A DNA stretch of 64,000 bases from Maridesulfovibrio sp. (GTDB lineage: Bacteria; Desulfobacterota; Desulfovibrionia; Desulfovibrionales; Desulfovibrionaceae): NCBI RefSeq assembly GCF_963667685.1, contig NZ_OY763931.1:1-64000 (forward strand), in the 5' to 3' direction. Both the position numbers and the translations under genes were made by a program. Each line of letters starts with the position of its first letter. The stretch's first letter is position 1. This document shows, piece by piece, positions 18,636 through 28,048 of the stretch. A model generated the notes under the pieces. That model did not search any database and was not told where the DNA came from. It was given only the letters and a program-made list of their open reading frames with translations.

Positions 18636-20168
18636 TTAAAATAATATGTTTGCTAAGGGGATACCGACAATAACCATCACACACACAACAACTCCGGAAA
18701 GGAGTACGGCATGAAAGGCTGCATCTTTTTTGGAAATCCAGTTGGGCTGGTCAAAGAGAATGGCCCCGAAAGGAGATCCGGCCGGAGTCGCACAGGCAAT
18801 AAGCACAGTGTAGAAAAAACAAACCAGAACCGGGGCTGCACTGAATCCGAAAGCGTTGGCGATAGCCAGCAAAACCGGGGACAGAACCAGACCGACTACA
18901 ACTGAGTTGAAAAAATTGGTGACGACAATGCCAATGACAACCACTACGGCCGTGAGCATGGTCAGGCCCATTCCTGAAAGATAGTCGCTGAGAAGGTATT
19001 CCATGAAAATGGACACATTGGTCCCTTTACCGGACATGGCTCCACCAAGGAGGAAAGCCGTTGCAATAAGGAAAAAGGTCCGCCATGAAAACATTTTTCC
19101 GGTTTCTTGAAGGTCAGCAACAGGTTTGCCGTTAATGCGGATGAAACAGGCCAGAAATGTTACGATCATGGTTCCGGCCAAAGCGTTTTGTGCCAAAAAA
19201 GAGCCAAGAGCATTGTCGCGCCCGATAATTCCCGGCAAGAGCAGCCAGACGGCATAAAAAAAGAATAGACCGACGATAGCTTTTTGTGCCCCTGAAAGAG
19301 GAGGTAACTTCTCTTTATTTACAGCACTCATATCGAGTTTTTCCAGAGGGGAGACATCCACCCGGAAGACAAATCGCATCAGTAAAAGAATTATCCCGAT
19401 ACAAATAAAAGAAATCATCAGGGCGAAAACAAGGTAAACGGCAAGGTTGATGGGTACCGCACCCAGTTCAGGAGTTTTAACCGCAAGGTTTTGAAGGTTT
19501 GCCAGAAGATAGAAGGCTCCGGCTTTGATGGGATCACTGGCGAAGTTCAACAGGGCCATTAGAATCACATTGGTGACCATGAAGGTGACGTACCTGTCTC
19601 CTTTTTTAAAACCCGCCGCTTCAAATACAACGTATAAGACAGGCAGCATGAGAAAACAGGCAGTGACCTGCTCCAGAAAAGCCACGAAATAGGTGGCCAG
19701 CAGAATGGAAGCCGTGAACATCCATGGCCTGCCTTGCACTCGTGGATTATTCATGAACCAATGGGCAATGTGTGTTGAAAGATCACTTTTTACCAGTATC
19801 GCTGCAAAAAGGAATAGGAAAAAAATCATAACAACCATAGGATTACCCATGTATTGTTGTAAAACCATAGGCATTGGAGCATAATCACTCATGCCGAGCA
19901 TTAAAACTCCTAAGAAACTTGGCCACATAGTATCAACTGTAGTCCAAAGGTAAACAACACCGATAAAAAGTGTTGCCACAGTCATTCCAACTGGAGTAAT
20001 TTCTATTAATATTCCATCGTTGATCTGTGGCAGGCCCATGCTAATCAGCTTGTCCGAAGCTTCTACCACTATGGACGGTGCTGGCAGCATTCGTCCAAAA
20101 AACATAATTCCAAGTCCGATAATTAAGTGAATAGTTTCACTAATATTAATTTGTTGCTTCTCTACCAT
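18636..20168 (-). CDS. SLC13/DASS-type anion:sodium symporter
   Basis: Inner-membrane transporter of 510 residues with about 12 hydrophobic helices and the SLC13/ArsB-NhaD superfamily layout, including VTNFFNSVVVGLVLSP and CATPAGSPFGAILF, which resemble the two anion-binding hairpin loops. DASS members move sulfate, dicarboxylates or other organic anions. The first gene of an operon with an arylsulfotransferase, it may import aryl sulfates or sulfate; this is inferred from position. The start at 20168 follows AAGGGTG; the long upstream extension is unlikely because it crosses the promoter region. Confidence 0.82.
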   Translation of the reverse strand: MVEKQQINISETIHLIIGLGIMFFGRMLPAPSIVVEASDKLISMGLPQINDGILIEITPVGMTVATLFIGVVYLWTTVDTMWPSFLGVLMLGMSDYAPMPMVLQQYMGNPMVVMIFFLFLFAAILVKSDLSTHIAHWFMNNPRVQGRPWMFTASILLATYFVAFLEQVTACFLMLPVLYVVFEAAGFKKGDRYVTFMVTNVILMALLNFASDPIKAGAFYLLANLQNLAVKTPELGAVPINLAVYLVFALMISFICIGIILLLMRFVFRVDVSPLEKLDMSAVNKEKLPPLSGAQKAIVGLFFFYAVWLLLPGIIGRDNALGSFLAQNALAGTMIVTFLACFIRINGKPVADLQETGKMFSWRTFFLIATAFLLGGAMSGKGTNVSIFMEYLLSDYLSGMGLTMLTAVVVVIGIVVTNFFNSVVVGLVLSPVLLAIANAFGFSAAPVLVCFFYTVLIACATPAGSPFGAILFDQPNWISKKDAAFHAVLLSGVVVCVMVIVGIPLANILF

Positions 20169-20194
20169 AAAACACACCCTTTCTTTGAAAATTC

Positions 20195-20241
20195 CAAATC
20201 CCTCAAACACGTGTTGACAATATGTACAGTTTGGGGATTTG
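20195..20241. promoter_or_regulatory. Inverted repeat in the divergent promoter of the arylsulfotransferase operon
   Basis: CAAATCCCTCAAAC (20195-20208) and GTTTGGGGATTTG (20229-20241) are near-perfect inverted copies around a 20-base spacer containing TTGACA. This lies between the divergent transporter and Crp/Fnr genes and may be that regulator's operator. Confidence 0.55.
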
Positions 20242-20316
20242 AAAAAGTAGCTCAAACTAGGTTGTGAAAAAAATAGCAAAAAAGTACGGTCCCCAAAAAA
20301 AAAAAGGAATACTGCC

Positions 20317-21003
20317 ATGCTTTTTGCCACAGAAGCTTCAAAACATGTCGAAAGTCTTAGAAAAATAGGTGTCGAAGTTACCATTCCCAAGGAAGGGTGC
20401 TTTGATTATGCGAACGTGTACTATTTAGAAGAAGGTGTAGCTGCACTGACTCACCTAACAGAAAGCGGTGAGCAGAGTTCATTTATTTATTTCAAATCAG
20501 GTATGCTGCTTAATTTCTTGAGGGCCGTAACTCTCAAGACCGGTGTGGCTTCGAGCATAACACTCAGAAGATTCGATAATCTTAACCACACCATCTACGC
20601 TAAAACTAAATGCAAATGCATAAGCATCAACGGCGAAAAATTTCTCGACTACATAGAAAAGAACCCGGAGTTGTATAAACTCCTACTGCAATCCCTGAGT
20701 GATAATCTGATCAATCTACTGTCCATATCAACGGATATTGTTACAAAGCCGGCCAATATTCGAGTCTGTCAGATCCTGCTCGATTTCATGACAGATGATG
20801 ATCCGCCCCAAATTCCGCGTTACCTGACATATAATGAAATAGCCTTTTATCTTTCGATGCATGTAATAACGGTAACTAAGGTATTCAAAGCCCTTAAAGA
20901 ATCCGGAATAATAGCTAAAAAAGGCTGGATGACTACGGTGATTGACCGGGAAAGGCTTCGCGCTATTGTGGAGGGTGAAGAAGAGCTTGGCTATCTGAGG
21001 TAG
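20317..21003 (+). CDS. Crp/Fnr-family regulator, probably of the divergent arylsulfotransferase operon
   Basis: Transcription factor of 228 residues with an N-terminal cyclic-nucleotide-like beta roll (about residues 15-115), a long dimer helix and a C-terminal winged helix (LTYNEIAFYLSMHVITVTKVF). No N-terminal Fnr cysteine cluster is seen, and the effector pocket is not typical of CAP. AAGGAATACTGCC precedes the ATG. The gene is divergent from the transporter-trx-ASST operon, so it is the likely regulator. Confidence 0.85.
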   Translation: MLFATEASKHVESLRKIGVEVTIPKEGCFDYANVYYLEEGVAALTHLTESGEQSSFIYFKSGMLLNFLRAVTLKTGVASSITLRRFDNLNHTIYAKTKCKCISINGEKFLDYIEKNPELYKLLLQSLSDNLINLLSISTDIVTKPANIRVCQILLDFMTDDDPPQIPRYLTYNEIAFYLSMHVITVTKVFKALKESGIIAKKGWMTTVIDRERLRAIVEGEEELGYLR

Positions 21004-21174
21004 CAGGCGGCAACTGTCTGGCTCTGACATTAATGGCAGGGTGTCTCCAGATTTTGTGAAAGTTATCCCTTTGTCCAAAGAGAGTAATAGATTTTAAATT
21101 CAAGGCCTTAATCCTGTAAACCACCCACAACAGTAAATCCTGTGAAGTCCCCAAAGAGGGTTCGCATGGACTAA

Positions 21175-21381
21175 ATTCATTTAATTATTTTAAGTGTTGT
21201 AGGGCTGTCTCCCCGTACGTCTGGGATTGACGGTCTGTTTCAAGCTGCACGTGCAAGGGCCATGGGCTATGGAAATCCGGTAAATTTTATGGATCTGCGA
21301 CGTTTTCGGCGAAGATTCGGTTCTATAATTATGACCCATCTGATCGCTGTGCTGCTTGAAGACATTGTTGGCGGCAAATGA
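21175..21381 (+). pseudogene. Decayed coding remnant without a start codon
   Basis: An open frame of about 68 codons ends at the TGA at 21379. The product looks protein-like (SGIDGLFQAARARAMGYGNP, then an Arg-rich stretch) but has no start codon or ribosome-binding site and no family I recognise. It may be the tail of a degraded gene. Confidence 0.3.
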
Positions 21382-21583
21382 ATTCGACAGAAAATGTTGA
21401 AGAGTATTTCTCCTTGGTGCAAAATATGATAGTCTAAGGACTAGTTATTTTAATGTAGGGTACATTATAAGCATTAACAATCCTTCTTGTATTGCGAAAA
21501 AATGCAGAACATTTCTTAGGATTGGGGTAGATTTTCTTGTATGCTGGTTTTTGGTTAAGATTTGATCCTCAGGAGGGGTGTAT

Positions 21584-21769
21584 ATGGCCAAATCAGAAAC
21601 TCTAGAAGCCATGCCAAGAGATTTTGGGTGCAGCATAAGCTTGGAATCTTCCTACGCTTCTTACGTGGAGAGGAGAATGAAATTGGTAGCCACGAAGTTG
21701 GTAGAACTGAAGCCGAACTTTCTTGCGGGAAAGAATATTTTATTGCTGCCGGCCTGGGAGTCCCTATAA
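21584..21769 (+). CDS. Short ORF with strong ribosome-binding site, probably frameshifted gene start
   Basis: A 61-codon ORF (MAKSETLEAM...) follows AGGAGG at seven bases. After its stop, coding-like sequence continues in the other two frames, for example CPEKEAAEIKRFNENVGG to about 21837, which suggests a frameshifted remnant rather than a true small protein. No family is recognised. Confidence 0.35.
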   Translation: MAKSETLEAMPRDFGCSISLESSYASYVERRMKLVATKLVELKPNFLAGKNILLLPAWESL

Positions 21770-21984
21770 ATGTCCAGAGAAAGAGGCGGCCGAAATAAAA
21801 CGCTTTAATGAAAATGTTGGCGGGCAACCTATGTAAATTTGGATGTTCTGAGAAAAGATTGTAAGAATGGGGCAAGGTCGCTTTTTGGGCGTTCCGGAGG
21901 TCGAGGAAATGAGCCAGTCCATATCCTCTTCAACAGGAAAAAAGTTAGGACTGGTGCGAAATCTTTTTAGACAGGGGAATTATT

Positions 21985-23541
21985 ATGAGCACTTCAACTG
22001 TATCACGGTCAATAAAAAAAACATTTAACACTGTTATGCTGGTTATCTTTGTTTTATTCTGTTCTTCTGGATTGATTGGATTCATGAATATAACTAGTGC
22101 GATATTGCCCTTAAGTTTCATTTCAATACTTCTATTTGTATTTTGTTACTTTTTATTATTAAAAAAAATCATTTCTCCAATAGCAGAAATTACAAACACC
22201 ATAACTACTGTTGCTGAAGATGATTATAAAATCATTAGTGAAAAGGAATTTGGTAATACAGTAAAAGGATGTGCTCTTACTCTGGGTGCTCTTTTAACAG
22301 CGGCCAGAGATAAAATTTATTGGTACGAAAGTTTGCTTGATTCCATCCCATGGCCTATTTCCGTAACGGATATGGACATGAACTGGACCTTTGTTAACAA
22401 ACCGGCCATGGAATTGACAGGGGCAACCCGGGAAGAAGTGCTCGGAAAACAATGCAGTAACTGGGGGGCAGACATTTGTAATACAGAACGTTGCGGCATT
22501 GCCTGCCTCAGGCGGGGGCAAAACACTTCCTACTTTACGCAGCCCGGACTGGAAAGAGATTTTCAGGTCGACACCGCCTATCTGACTGACAAATCAGGTC
22601 AGCAAATCGGGCATATAGAAGTGGTTCAGGACATTACTGAAATGAACAAGGTAAAGCTGAAAGCGGAACAGGCTCTTCAGGAAGGAAGGCTTCTGGCTGC
22701 GGATCAGCTTGATTCGATAGTGCAAAATCTCAGCGCTTCCACGGAACAATTGTACCGTCAGGTCGAAGAAGCCAACTTTGGAGCGCAGACGCAAAGCGAA
22801 CGCATAGCAGAAACGGCAACGGCCATGGATGAAATGAACGCGACCGTATTGGAAGTGGCCAAAAACGCTTCCGACGCGGCCTCCAACGCCGAAGAAACAC
22901 GTACCAAGGCCCGGGAGGGTGCTGACATAGTCAATAATGTTGCCGGAGCTATCGCGGATATCGAGCAGCGCGTGCAGGACATGCAGCAGGACGTGAACGG
23001 TCTGGGACAGCAAGCCGAAGAGATCGGACAGATAATGAATGTGATTACGGATATTGCCGACCAGACAAACCTGCTGGCGTTGAATGCCGCCATCGAGGCC
23101 GCGCGGGCTGGCGAAGCAGGCCGGGGATTTGCTGTGGTTGCTGATGAAGTACGCAAGCTGGCGGAAAAAACCATGTCTGCGACAGAAGAGGTGGGCAATG
23201 CCATTACCTCTATCCAAAACGGAACGAGAAATAATATCAGCAATATAGAGCAGGTTGTCGGGGTAGTGACTCAGGGGGCCACTTTGGCTCAGGACTCCGG
23301 CCATGCCCTGGAAAGCATTGTTTCGCTCGCTGAAGGAACTTCGTTGCAGGTCAGCGCCATTGCGACTGCGTCGAATGAGCAATCAGCGGCTAACGACGAA
23401 ATAGCCAGACATACTGAAGAGATCAACAGGATCTCCGGCGAGACCAGCGCCTCCATGGCTCAGGCAACCACGGACCTGTCGCAGTTCGTGCAGAATGTTG
23501 AGAAATTACAGCAGGTTATAGAAGACTTGCGCAAGGTTTAG
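21985..23541 (+). CDS. Methyl-accepting chemotaxis protein with Cys-rich PAS domain
   Basis: Chemoreceptor of 518 residues. Two adjacent hydrophobic segments (about 15-35 and 37-57) leave almost no periplasmic loop. A HAMP-like linker and a PAS domain (about 110-215) follow, with five Cys residues in [19 protein letters not shown], which could bind a metal, haem or sense redox. The signalling hairpin tip is clear ([36 protein letters not shown]). Intracellular sensing is therefore likely. AGGGGAA precedes the ATG. A hairpin at 23584-23611 follows the gene. Confidence 0.93.
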   Translation: MSTSTVSRSIKKTFNTVMLVIFVLFCSSGLIGFMNITSAILPLSFISILLFVFCYFLLLKKIISPIAEITNTITTVAEDDYKIISEKEFGNTVKGCALTLGALLTAARDKIYWYESLLDSIPWPISVTDMDMNWTFVNKPAMELTGATREEVLGKQCSNWGADICNTERCGIACLRRGQNTSYFTQPGLERDFQVDTAYLTDKSGQQIGHIEVVQDITEMNKVKLKAEQALQEGRLLAADQLDSIVQNLSASTEQLYRQVEEANFGAQTQSERIAETATAMDEMNATVLEVAKNASDAASNAEETRTKAREGADIVNNVAGAIADIEQRVQDMQQDVNGLGQQAEEIGQIMNVITDIADQTNLLALNAAIEAARAGEAGRGFAVVADEVRKLAEKTMSATEEVGNAITSIQNGTRNNISNIEQVVGVVTQGATLAQDSGHALESIVSLAEGTSLQVSAIATASNEQSAANDEIARHTEEINRISGETSASMAQATTDLSQFVQNVEKLQQVIEDLRKV

Positions 23542-23583
23542 AACATCCAGATTCACTCAAACAGGATGAATTAAGATCTTCTG

Positions 23584-23611
23584 CACGCTCCGGCTCATTG
23601 GTCGGAGCGTG
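23584..23611 (+). terminator. Hairpin after the chemoreceptor gene
   Basis: CACGCTCCG (23584-23592) pairs with CGGAGCGTG (23603-23611). No T run follows, so termination strength is uncertain. Confidence 0.5.
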
Positions 23612-23724
23612 TGTTCCACACACAAGGATAGGAATGTGTGTCTCGGGATAGTCATCGCCACCTGTTTTAATTCATATTAGGGTGTATTTTGGATTAATTG
23701 CCGGCAATAATTGTGGTCAATAGA

Positions 23725-23797
23725 TCAGAGCTCAATTTTCCTCAGCTCTACAAGAGACTTCAAAGGACTTACAATGAAAATTGTAAGTCCTTTTTTT
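23725..23797 (+). repeat. Dispersed att/terminator block, copy B
   Basis: Matches the block at 12212-12281 over about 70 bases: a degraded tmRNA-like end (CTCAATT loop, CAGCTCTACA) followed by the same hairpin GGACTTACAAT gaaa ATTGTAAGTCC (23765-23790) and seven T residues. The T-arm no longer pairs well, as expected for an old attachment-site remnant. Confidence 0.7.
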
Positions 23798-23933
23798 GGG
23801 TTTGGGAAATCCGGTGGGCTGCATGGGGGACATCAAATAAAGATGGTTTAAGAAAGCGTTGTTATTGAGGATTATTTGTAATTGTGTTTTTCTTAAGCGA
23901 ATTACAAACACATTTGTATCATTTGGAGGAAAT

Positions 23934-24554
23934 GTGATTGATTCTGTATTGAGATCAAAAGCTATGTCTGCATTGAGGGATGCGATTGAAGCATATGAAA
24001 TAATCCAAAATGATACTTGGGATTTGTTGCAGGAAAAATGTTCATGCATCCGTTTGGGGAAGGGAGAAATCCTCTACAGTGCAGGCATCACACCATCTTC
24101 ATTCAGCTATGTATACACTGGATTGCTCAGGGCGTTTACGGCTGATGAACATGGCAATGAATATACAAAAATTTTTTTTGATAAAGGAAGTTTTCCCGGT
24201 TCAATGCGAGCCTTACTCCTGTCAGAACCTTCTGAATTTACAATTGAGACCTTGGAGCCTTCACTCATAGTCACTATTCCTTTTAATTATTATCGCGAAT
24301 TGCTGCGACTGAAACATGATCTGGCTCTTTTTCAGATTGCTTATTTGGAGAAAAAATGGCTTATTGCCAAGGAAGTCAGAGAGGTTGAGATTGTTATGGA
24401 AGAAGCAGCGGATCGGTATAGAAAATTTTTGCTTGATAATCCAGACTTACAGGGAAGAGTTCAACAATATCACATAGCTTCACATCTCGGTATAACACCA
24501 ACCCAGCTTAGTCGTATCCGAAAAAAATATCCTGAAATCAACCTATGTAAATGA
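23934..24554 (+). CDS. Crp/Fnr-like transcription regulator
   Basis: A 206-residue regulator with an N-terminal cNMP-binding fold (GKGEILYSAG, SYVYTGLLRAF) and a short C-terminal helix-turn-helix (QQYHIASHLGITPTQLSRIR). This compact form is common in Bacteroidetes-style Crp proteins. The GTG at 23934 is chosen because GGAGG lies four bases before it; an upstream ATG at 23859 lacks a site. It precedes a DMT permease and an arylamine N-acetyltransferase on the same strand and may control them. Confidence 0.8.
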   Translation: MIDSVLRSKAMSALRDAIEAYEIIQNDTWDLLQEKCSCIRLGKGEILYSAGITPSSFSYVYTGLLRAFTADEHGNEYTKIFFDKGSFPGSMRALLLSEPSEFTIETLEPSLIVTIPFNYYRELLRLKHDLALFQIAYLEKKWLIAKEVREVEIVMEEAADRYRKFLLDNPDLQGRVQQYHIASHLGITPTQLSRIRKKYPEINLCK

Positions 24555-24621
24555 GGTTGCTTTCTCTCTCATTTAATCTCCCTGCATAACGACCGTATCG
24601 ATTTGTACGAAGGGGGGTAAT

Positions 24622-25065
24622 ATGAAATGGGCTTTCGGGGCTTTTATAGCAGGGGCGGCAATCACTACACAGGCGAGTATAAATGCGCAACTTGGAGTGC
24701 TACTGAAAAATTCTCTTATTGGCACAACCATTGCCTTCGCCGCTAGCTCCTTCTTTACTTTGTTGGCAGTGATTGCATCAACGAAACATTATCCTCAACT
24801 AGCGACTGTTCAATCAGTTCCAGTCTACTTGTGGTTTTCAGGCGGAGCTTTGGCTGCCTTTGGTGTTGGGATGTATTATTTTCTTATTCCCAAAATGGGG
24901 GTCGGCCCAATGATGTCCTATGCATTGGCCGGCCAACTTATACTTGCAGTTATTGCAAGTCATTTCGGGTGGTTCAGCATGCCTGTAAAGCAAATTGATT
25001 TCATAAGGTTTATGGGGATATTTGCTGTAATTGCAGGGGTTGTACTTATAAATTTTGAGAAATAA
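24622..25065 (+). CDS. DMT-superfamily inner-membrane protein (YdcZ/DUF606)
   Basis: A 147-residue protein of five hydrophobic helices with the DUF606 pattern (INAQLG, PKMGVGPMMSYALAGQ, ending GVVLINFE). Members are half-size drug/metabolite transporters that probably dimerise; the substrate is unknown. AAGGGGGG precedes the ATG. The next gene starts 13 bases after its stop. Confidence 0.85.
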   Translation: MKWAFGAFIAGAAITTQASINAQLGVLLKNSLIGTTIAFAASSFFTLLAVIASTKHYPQLATVQSVPVYLWFSGGALAAFGVGMYYFLIPKMGVGPMMSYALAGQLILAVIASHFGWFSMPVKQIDFIRFMGIFAVIAGVVLINFEK

Positions 25066-25078
25066 ACAGGAGGCAATT

Positions 25079-25885
25079 ATGGAACGGCATAAAATGGTAG
25101 AAAATTATCTGAAGATTTTAAATTTGCATGATAAGAAACTGGATTTTGATTTTCTATGTGATGCAGTCTCCCGACATGTTGCTACTTTTGCTTTCAGCAG
25201 TGTTGGATGCCAACTTGGAGATGACTTGCCACTGGATTTTGAATCATTATACCAGAGAATTGTTATAGAACGACGCGGGGGATACTGCTTTGAACAAAAC
25301 GGACTGTTTTTTGGAGTCCTCGAAGAGCTTGGATTTTCTCCAACGCTGTATCTGGGGCGTGTGATTCATAATCAGGATATTCACCCCGGATTAACACACC
25401 GAATTACTTTGGTCGAATATGAAGGGCAGCAATATGTGCTGGATGTAGGCTTTGGTTTTCTCGGTCCCTCGCAGCCTGTCCCGATGTCTGGAGTCGAGGT
25501 TGATGATGGTAGAAGGCGTTTCCGCATAGCAGAACGCCGGCCCGGCGAGTTCCATATGCAAATTTTTAAAGATGGGAATTTCTTCTCTCTGTATCGATTT
25601 GAGTTGGCTCGCTACGGTCAGGCTGATTGTGAGCTGGGTCACTTTTTTTCTCATAAGCATCCCAAAGCTGCTTTTGTTAACCATTTAGTAGCTTCATTAA
25701 TTCTTGAAGCAGAGACCCGTTCTCTGGTCGATTTAACGTATCGGATTATAGGGCCGTCAAGCACTCAAAGTCGGGAGATTTCTAATCCAGAGGAGCTCGG
25801 GAAAATACTTACAGAAGAGTTTGGGCTCAAGGTAAAAGAGACTGAAAGTTCTCGGCTGTATGAAAAACTTAAAGACAGGCAATAA
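25079..25885 (+). CDS. Arylamine N-acetyltransferase
   Basis: Acetyl-CoA-dependent transferase of 268 residues that N-acetylates arylamines and hydrazines. The Cys-His-Asp triad is visible: Cys in RRGGYCFEQN, His in THRITLV and Asp in VLDVGFG. The ATG at 25079 follows AGGAGG; an upstream in-frame ATG overlaps the permease gene. Pairing with a small DMT permease and a Crp-like gene suggests a detoxification cassette; that is an inference. Confidence 0.93.
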   Translation: MERHKMVENYLKILNLHDKKLDFDFLCDAVSRHVATFAFSSVGCQLGDDLPLDFESLYQRIVIERRGGYCFEQNGLFFGVLEELGFSPTLYLGRVIHNQDIHPGLTHRITLVEYEGQQYVLDVGFGFLGPSQPVPMSGVEVDDGRRRFRIAERRPGEFHMQIFKDGNFFSLYRFELARYGQADCELGHFFSHKHPKAAFVNHLVASLILEAETRSLVDLTYRIIGPSSTQSREISNPEELGKILTEEFGLKVKETESSRLYEKLKDRQ

Positions 25886-26030
25886 GCAGCTAGCCCTGAC
25901 GTATTAGTATATTTGTTTTGTTAACGGAAGCGGATGGGGTTTTGTTTCTTTGAGCTAGATTCGCAATATTTTACAAGATAATTTAGGAGGCGCGGACTAA
26001 TCTCCTTAACGAATAAACAAAGGAGATTTT

Positions 26031-26441
26031 ATGTCGGATAAAAAATATGTGATTGTTTTGGATAAGAATTTACCAGTTGGATTACAGGTAAATACTGCGG
26101 CTGTTTTGGCTACTAGTATAGGTCAGGCCAGTGAAGGTGTAGTAGGCCCTGATGTTGAAGATGGCTCCGGCAGGACTCATCAGGGGATAACCCAATTACC
26201 TATTCCTATCTTGGCTTCAGATGCAAAAAGTCTTGCCGAGCTCTACGAAAAAGCATCATCCGTTGAAGATTTGTTTCTGGTAGATTTTACTTCGACCGCT
26301 CAAAAAGCAAGACACTACGATCACTACATGCAGCAAATGGCCGCACGTGCAACAGATGAATTGGAGTTTGTAGGAATTGGTCTTTTGGGTGATGATTCAC
26401 ATATTAAAAAGTTGACAGGTTCTCTTCCGCTTTTGAGATAA
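26031..26441 (+). CDS. DUF2000 family protein
   Basis: A 136-residue protein matching DUF2000 (VIVLDKNLPVGLQVNTAAVLA, GVVGPDVEDGSG), a family with a peptidyl-tRNA-hydrolase-like fold and no settled function. An AGGAG ribosome-binding site precedes the ATG. It is transcribed alone and followed by a large hairpin. Confidence 0.82.
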   Translation: MSDKKYVIVLDKNLPVGLQVNTAAVLATSIGQASEGVVGPDVEDGSGRTHQGITQLPIPILASDAKSLAELYEKASSVEDLFLVDFTSTAQKARHYDHYMQQMAARATDELEFVGIGLLGDDSHIKKLTGSLPLLR

Positions 26442-26479
26442 TTATTGGGCCGTTCTCTTATGAGAACGGCTCAATAATT
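26440..26479 (+). terminator. Long hairpin after DUF2000 gene
   Basis: Eighteen-base arms (26440-26457 and 26462-26479) with one G-T pair and a TTAT loop. There is no T run after it, but A/T-rich arm ends allow bidirectional action against the convergent MetE-like gene. Confidence 0.7.
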
Positions 26480-26565
26480 GACAAGAAGTACTGCTGAATG
26501 TGCTATTCAGTTTTAAATACAGCTTACAACAAGCAGTATTTCTTATTTGATTATAAAAAATACTG

Positions 26566-27699
26566 TTATTTCCATATCTCAGCGGCGATATTTTCGATTA
26601 AACGAATCTTTGCCCACTGCTGATCTTCATTCAGTGTATTTCCTTCTTCAGTGGATGAAAACCCGCACTGGGGGCTAAGGCATAGCTGATTTATGGGCAC
26701 GATCTTGGCCGCCTCGGTGATGCGGGAGATAATTTCTTCCTTGTCTTCAAGTTCTCCGGTTTTGGAAGTAACCAATCCAAGCACAACCAGCTGATCATTG
26801 ATGTACCGTAAAGGTTCAAAATCACCGGACCGATCAGAGTCGTATTCCAAAAAGAATCCATCCAGTTTGGCTTTGGCAAAGAGAATCGGCGCGACCGGAT
26901 CATAACCTCCGCTGGAAAACCATGTAGAACGGTAGTTTCCACGACATATGTGCATGGTAACCACCATGTCTTCTGGGCGGTCAGCTATAGATTTGTTCAC
27001 AATATCCACATATTTTTCAGCTAAACCATCAGGGTCGATATTTCTCTCGGCAAAAGCTTCACGCTCAGAAGTAGAGCATAAGGCTCCCCAGCTGGTATCA
27101 TCCAGTTGGAGATAACGGCATCCTGCTTTATAGAAAGCAGCGAGGGCATCACGGTATGCCGCTACGATATCGGTAATAAGGTCTTCTTCATTCAAATAAA
27201 AATCAGGCAATGCAAATTCTTTATTTCGCACAGTAAGCACAAAATGAAGCATTGCGGGTGAAGGGATGGTCATCTTTGCAGTACAATCCCCAGCACATTC
27301 TTTTAAAAAACGAAAATGGGAAAGCATAGGATGCTCGCCAAACTTGATTCTACCCTTAAGCTCAACACTCTCAGATCTTGTCTTGACGCCATGAAAAGTA
27401 AAACCTTCGCTGGTTACTCTCTTTTCCAGCCCGTCCAATCCGGCCATAAAATCAAGATGCCACCAACTGCGGCGAAATTCACCATCAGTTACGACCCTAA
27501 GACCGTTTTGCTTCTGATTATTAACAAGCTCAATAATGGCCTGATCTTCAACTTCGCGTAAATCTTGGTTCGTGATTGTTCCCTCAAGAAGTTTCTTTCT
27601 GGCTTCTTTAATGGAAGACGGTCGCAGAAAACTACCTACAATATCGGCGCGAAACGGGGGGATTGATCTAGAAGTCGCATTTTCAAATTCTTTATTCAT
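26566..27699 (-). CDS. MetE-like cobalamin-independent methyltransferase (YxjG/YxjH type)
   Basis: A 377-residue protein matching the C-terminal catalytic half of MetE (RADIVGSFLRP, DGEFRRSWWHLDF, YLQLDDTSWG, MHICRGNYR, LSPQCGFSS), the single-domain form found in Bacillus YxjG/YxjH. The His and Cys zinc ligands are seen in MHICRGN and PQCGF. It would methylate homocysteine or a related thiol, but the methyl donor is uncertain without the N-terminal domain. Start at 27699, with GGAG four bases upstream. Confidence 0.85.
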   Translation of the reverse strand: MNKEFENATSRSIPPFRADIVGSFLRPSSIKEARKKLLEGTITNQDLREVEDQAIIELVNNQKQNGLRVVTDGEFRRSWWHLDFMAGLDGLEKRVTSEGFTFHGVKTRSESVELKGRIKFGEHPMLSHFRFLKECAGDCTAKMTIPSPAMLHFVLTVRNKEFALPDFYLNEEDLITDIVAAYRDALAAFYKAGCRYLQLDDTSWGALCSTSEREAFAERNIDPDGLAEKYVDIVNKSIADRPEDMVVTMHICRGNYRSTWFSSGGYDPVAPILFAKAKLDGFFLEYDSDRSGDFEPLRYINDQLVVLGLVTSKTGELEDKEEIISRITEAAKIVPINQLCLSPQCGFSSTEEGNTLNEDQQWAKIRLIENIAAEIWK

Positions 27700-28048
27700 C
27701 GCACTCCTCATATATGTTTAAAGTTTTATATATCTACATCTAAAGAGATTTATATAAGGAATCTGTTATGTGTGTCAAGCGTAATTATTGGTAACGTACG
27801 CCAATCGTAAAGCCTCCTTTGGCGAATATGGAGGCGTGATTCACAGAAATCCCACGCAAATATGGTTTTGCGCCCCTTGAGTCTTCATTGTCTGTACGCT
27901 TTCGGTTCCGGTCAGAGCATATGCATAATGAGTTTTTGCATAAAGCTATTGCCGAAGAAGAGGTTTCACGGACGCAATTCAATAGATCGCTGGGTCAGTT
28001 TTTGTAAGCTCCAACTATATGAGGCAGACTGTCGCACAGGCATTATGG

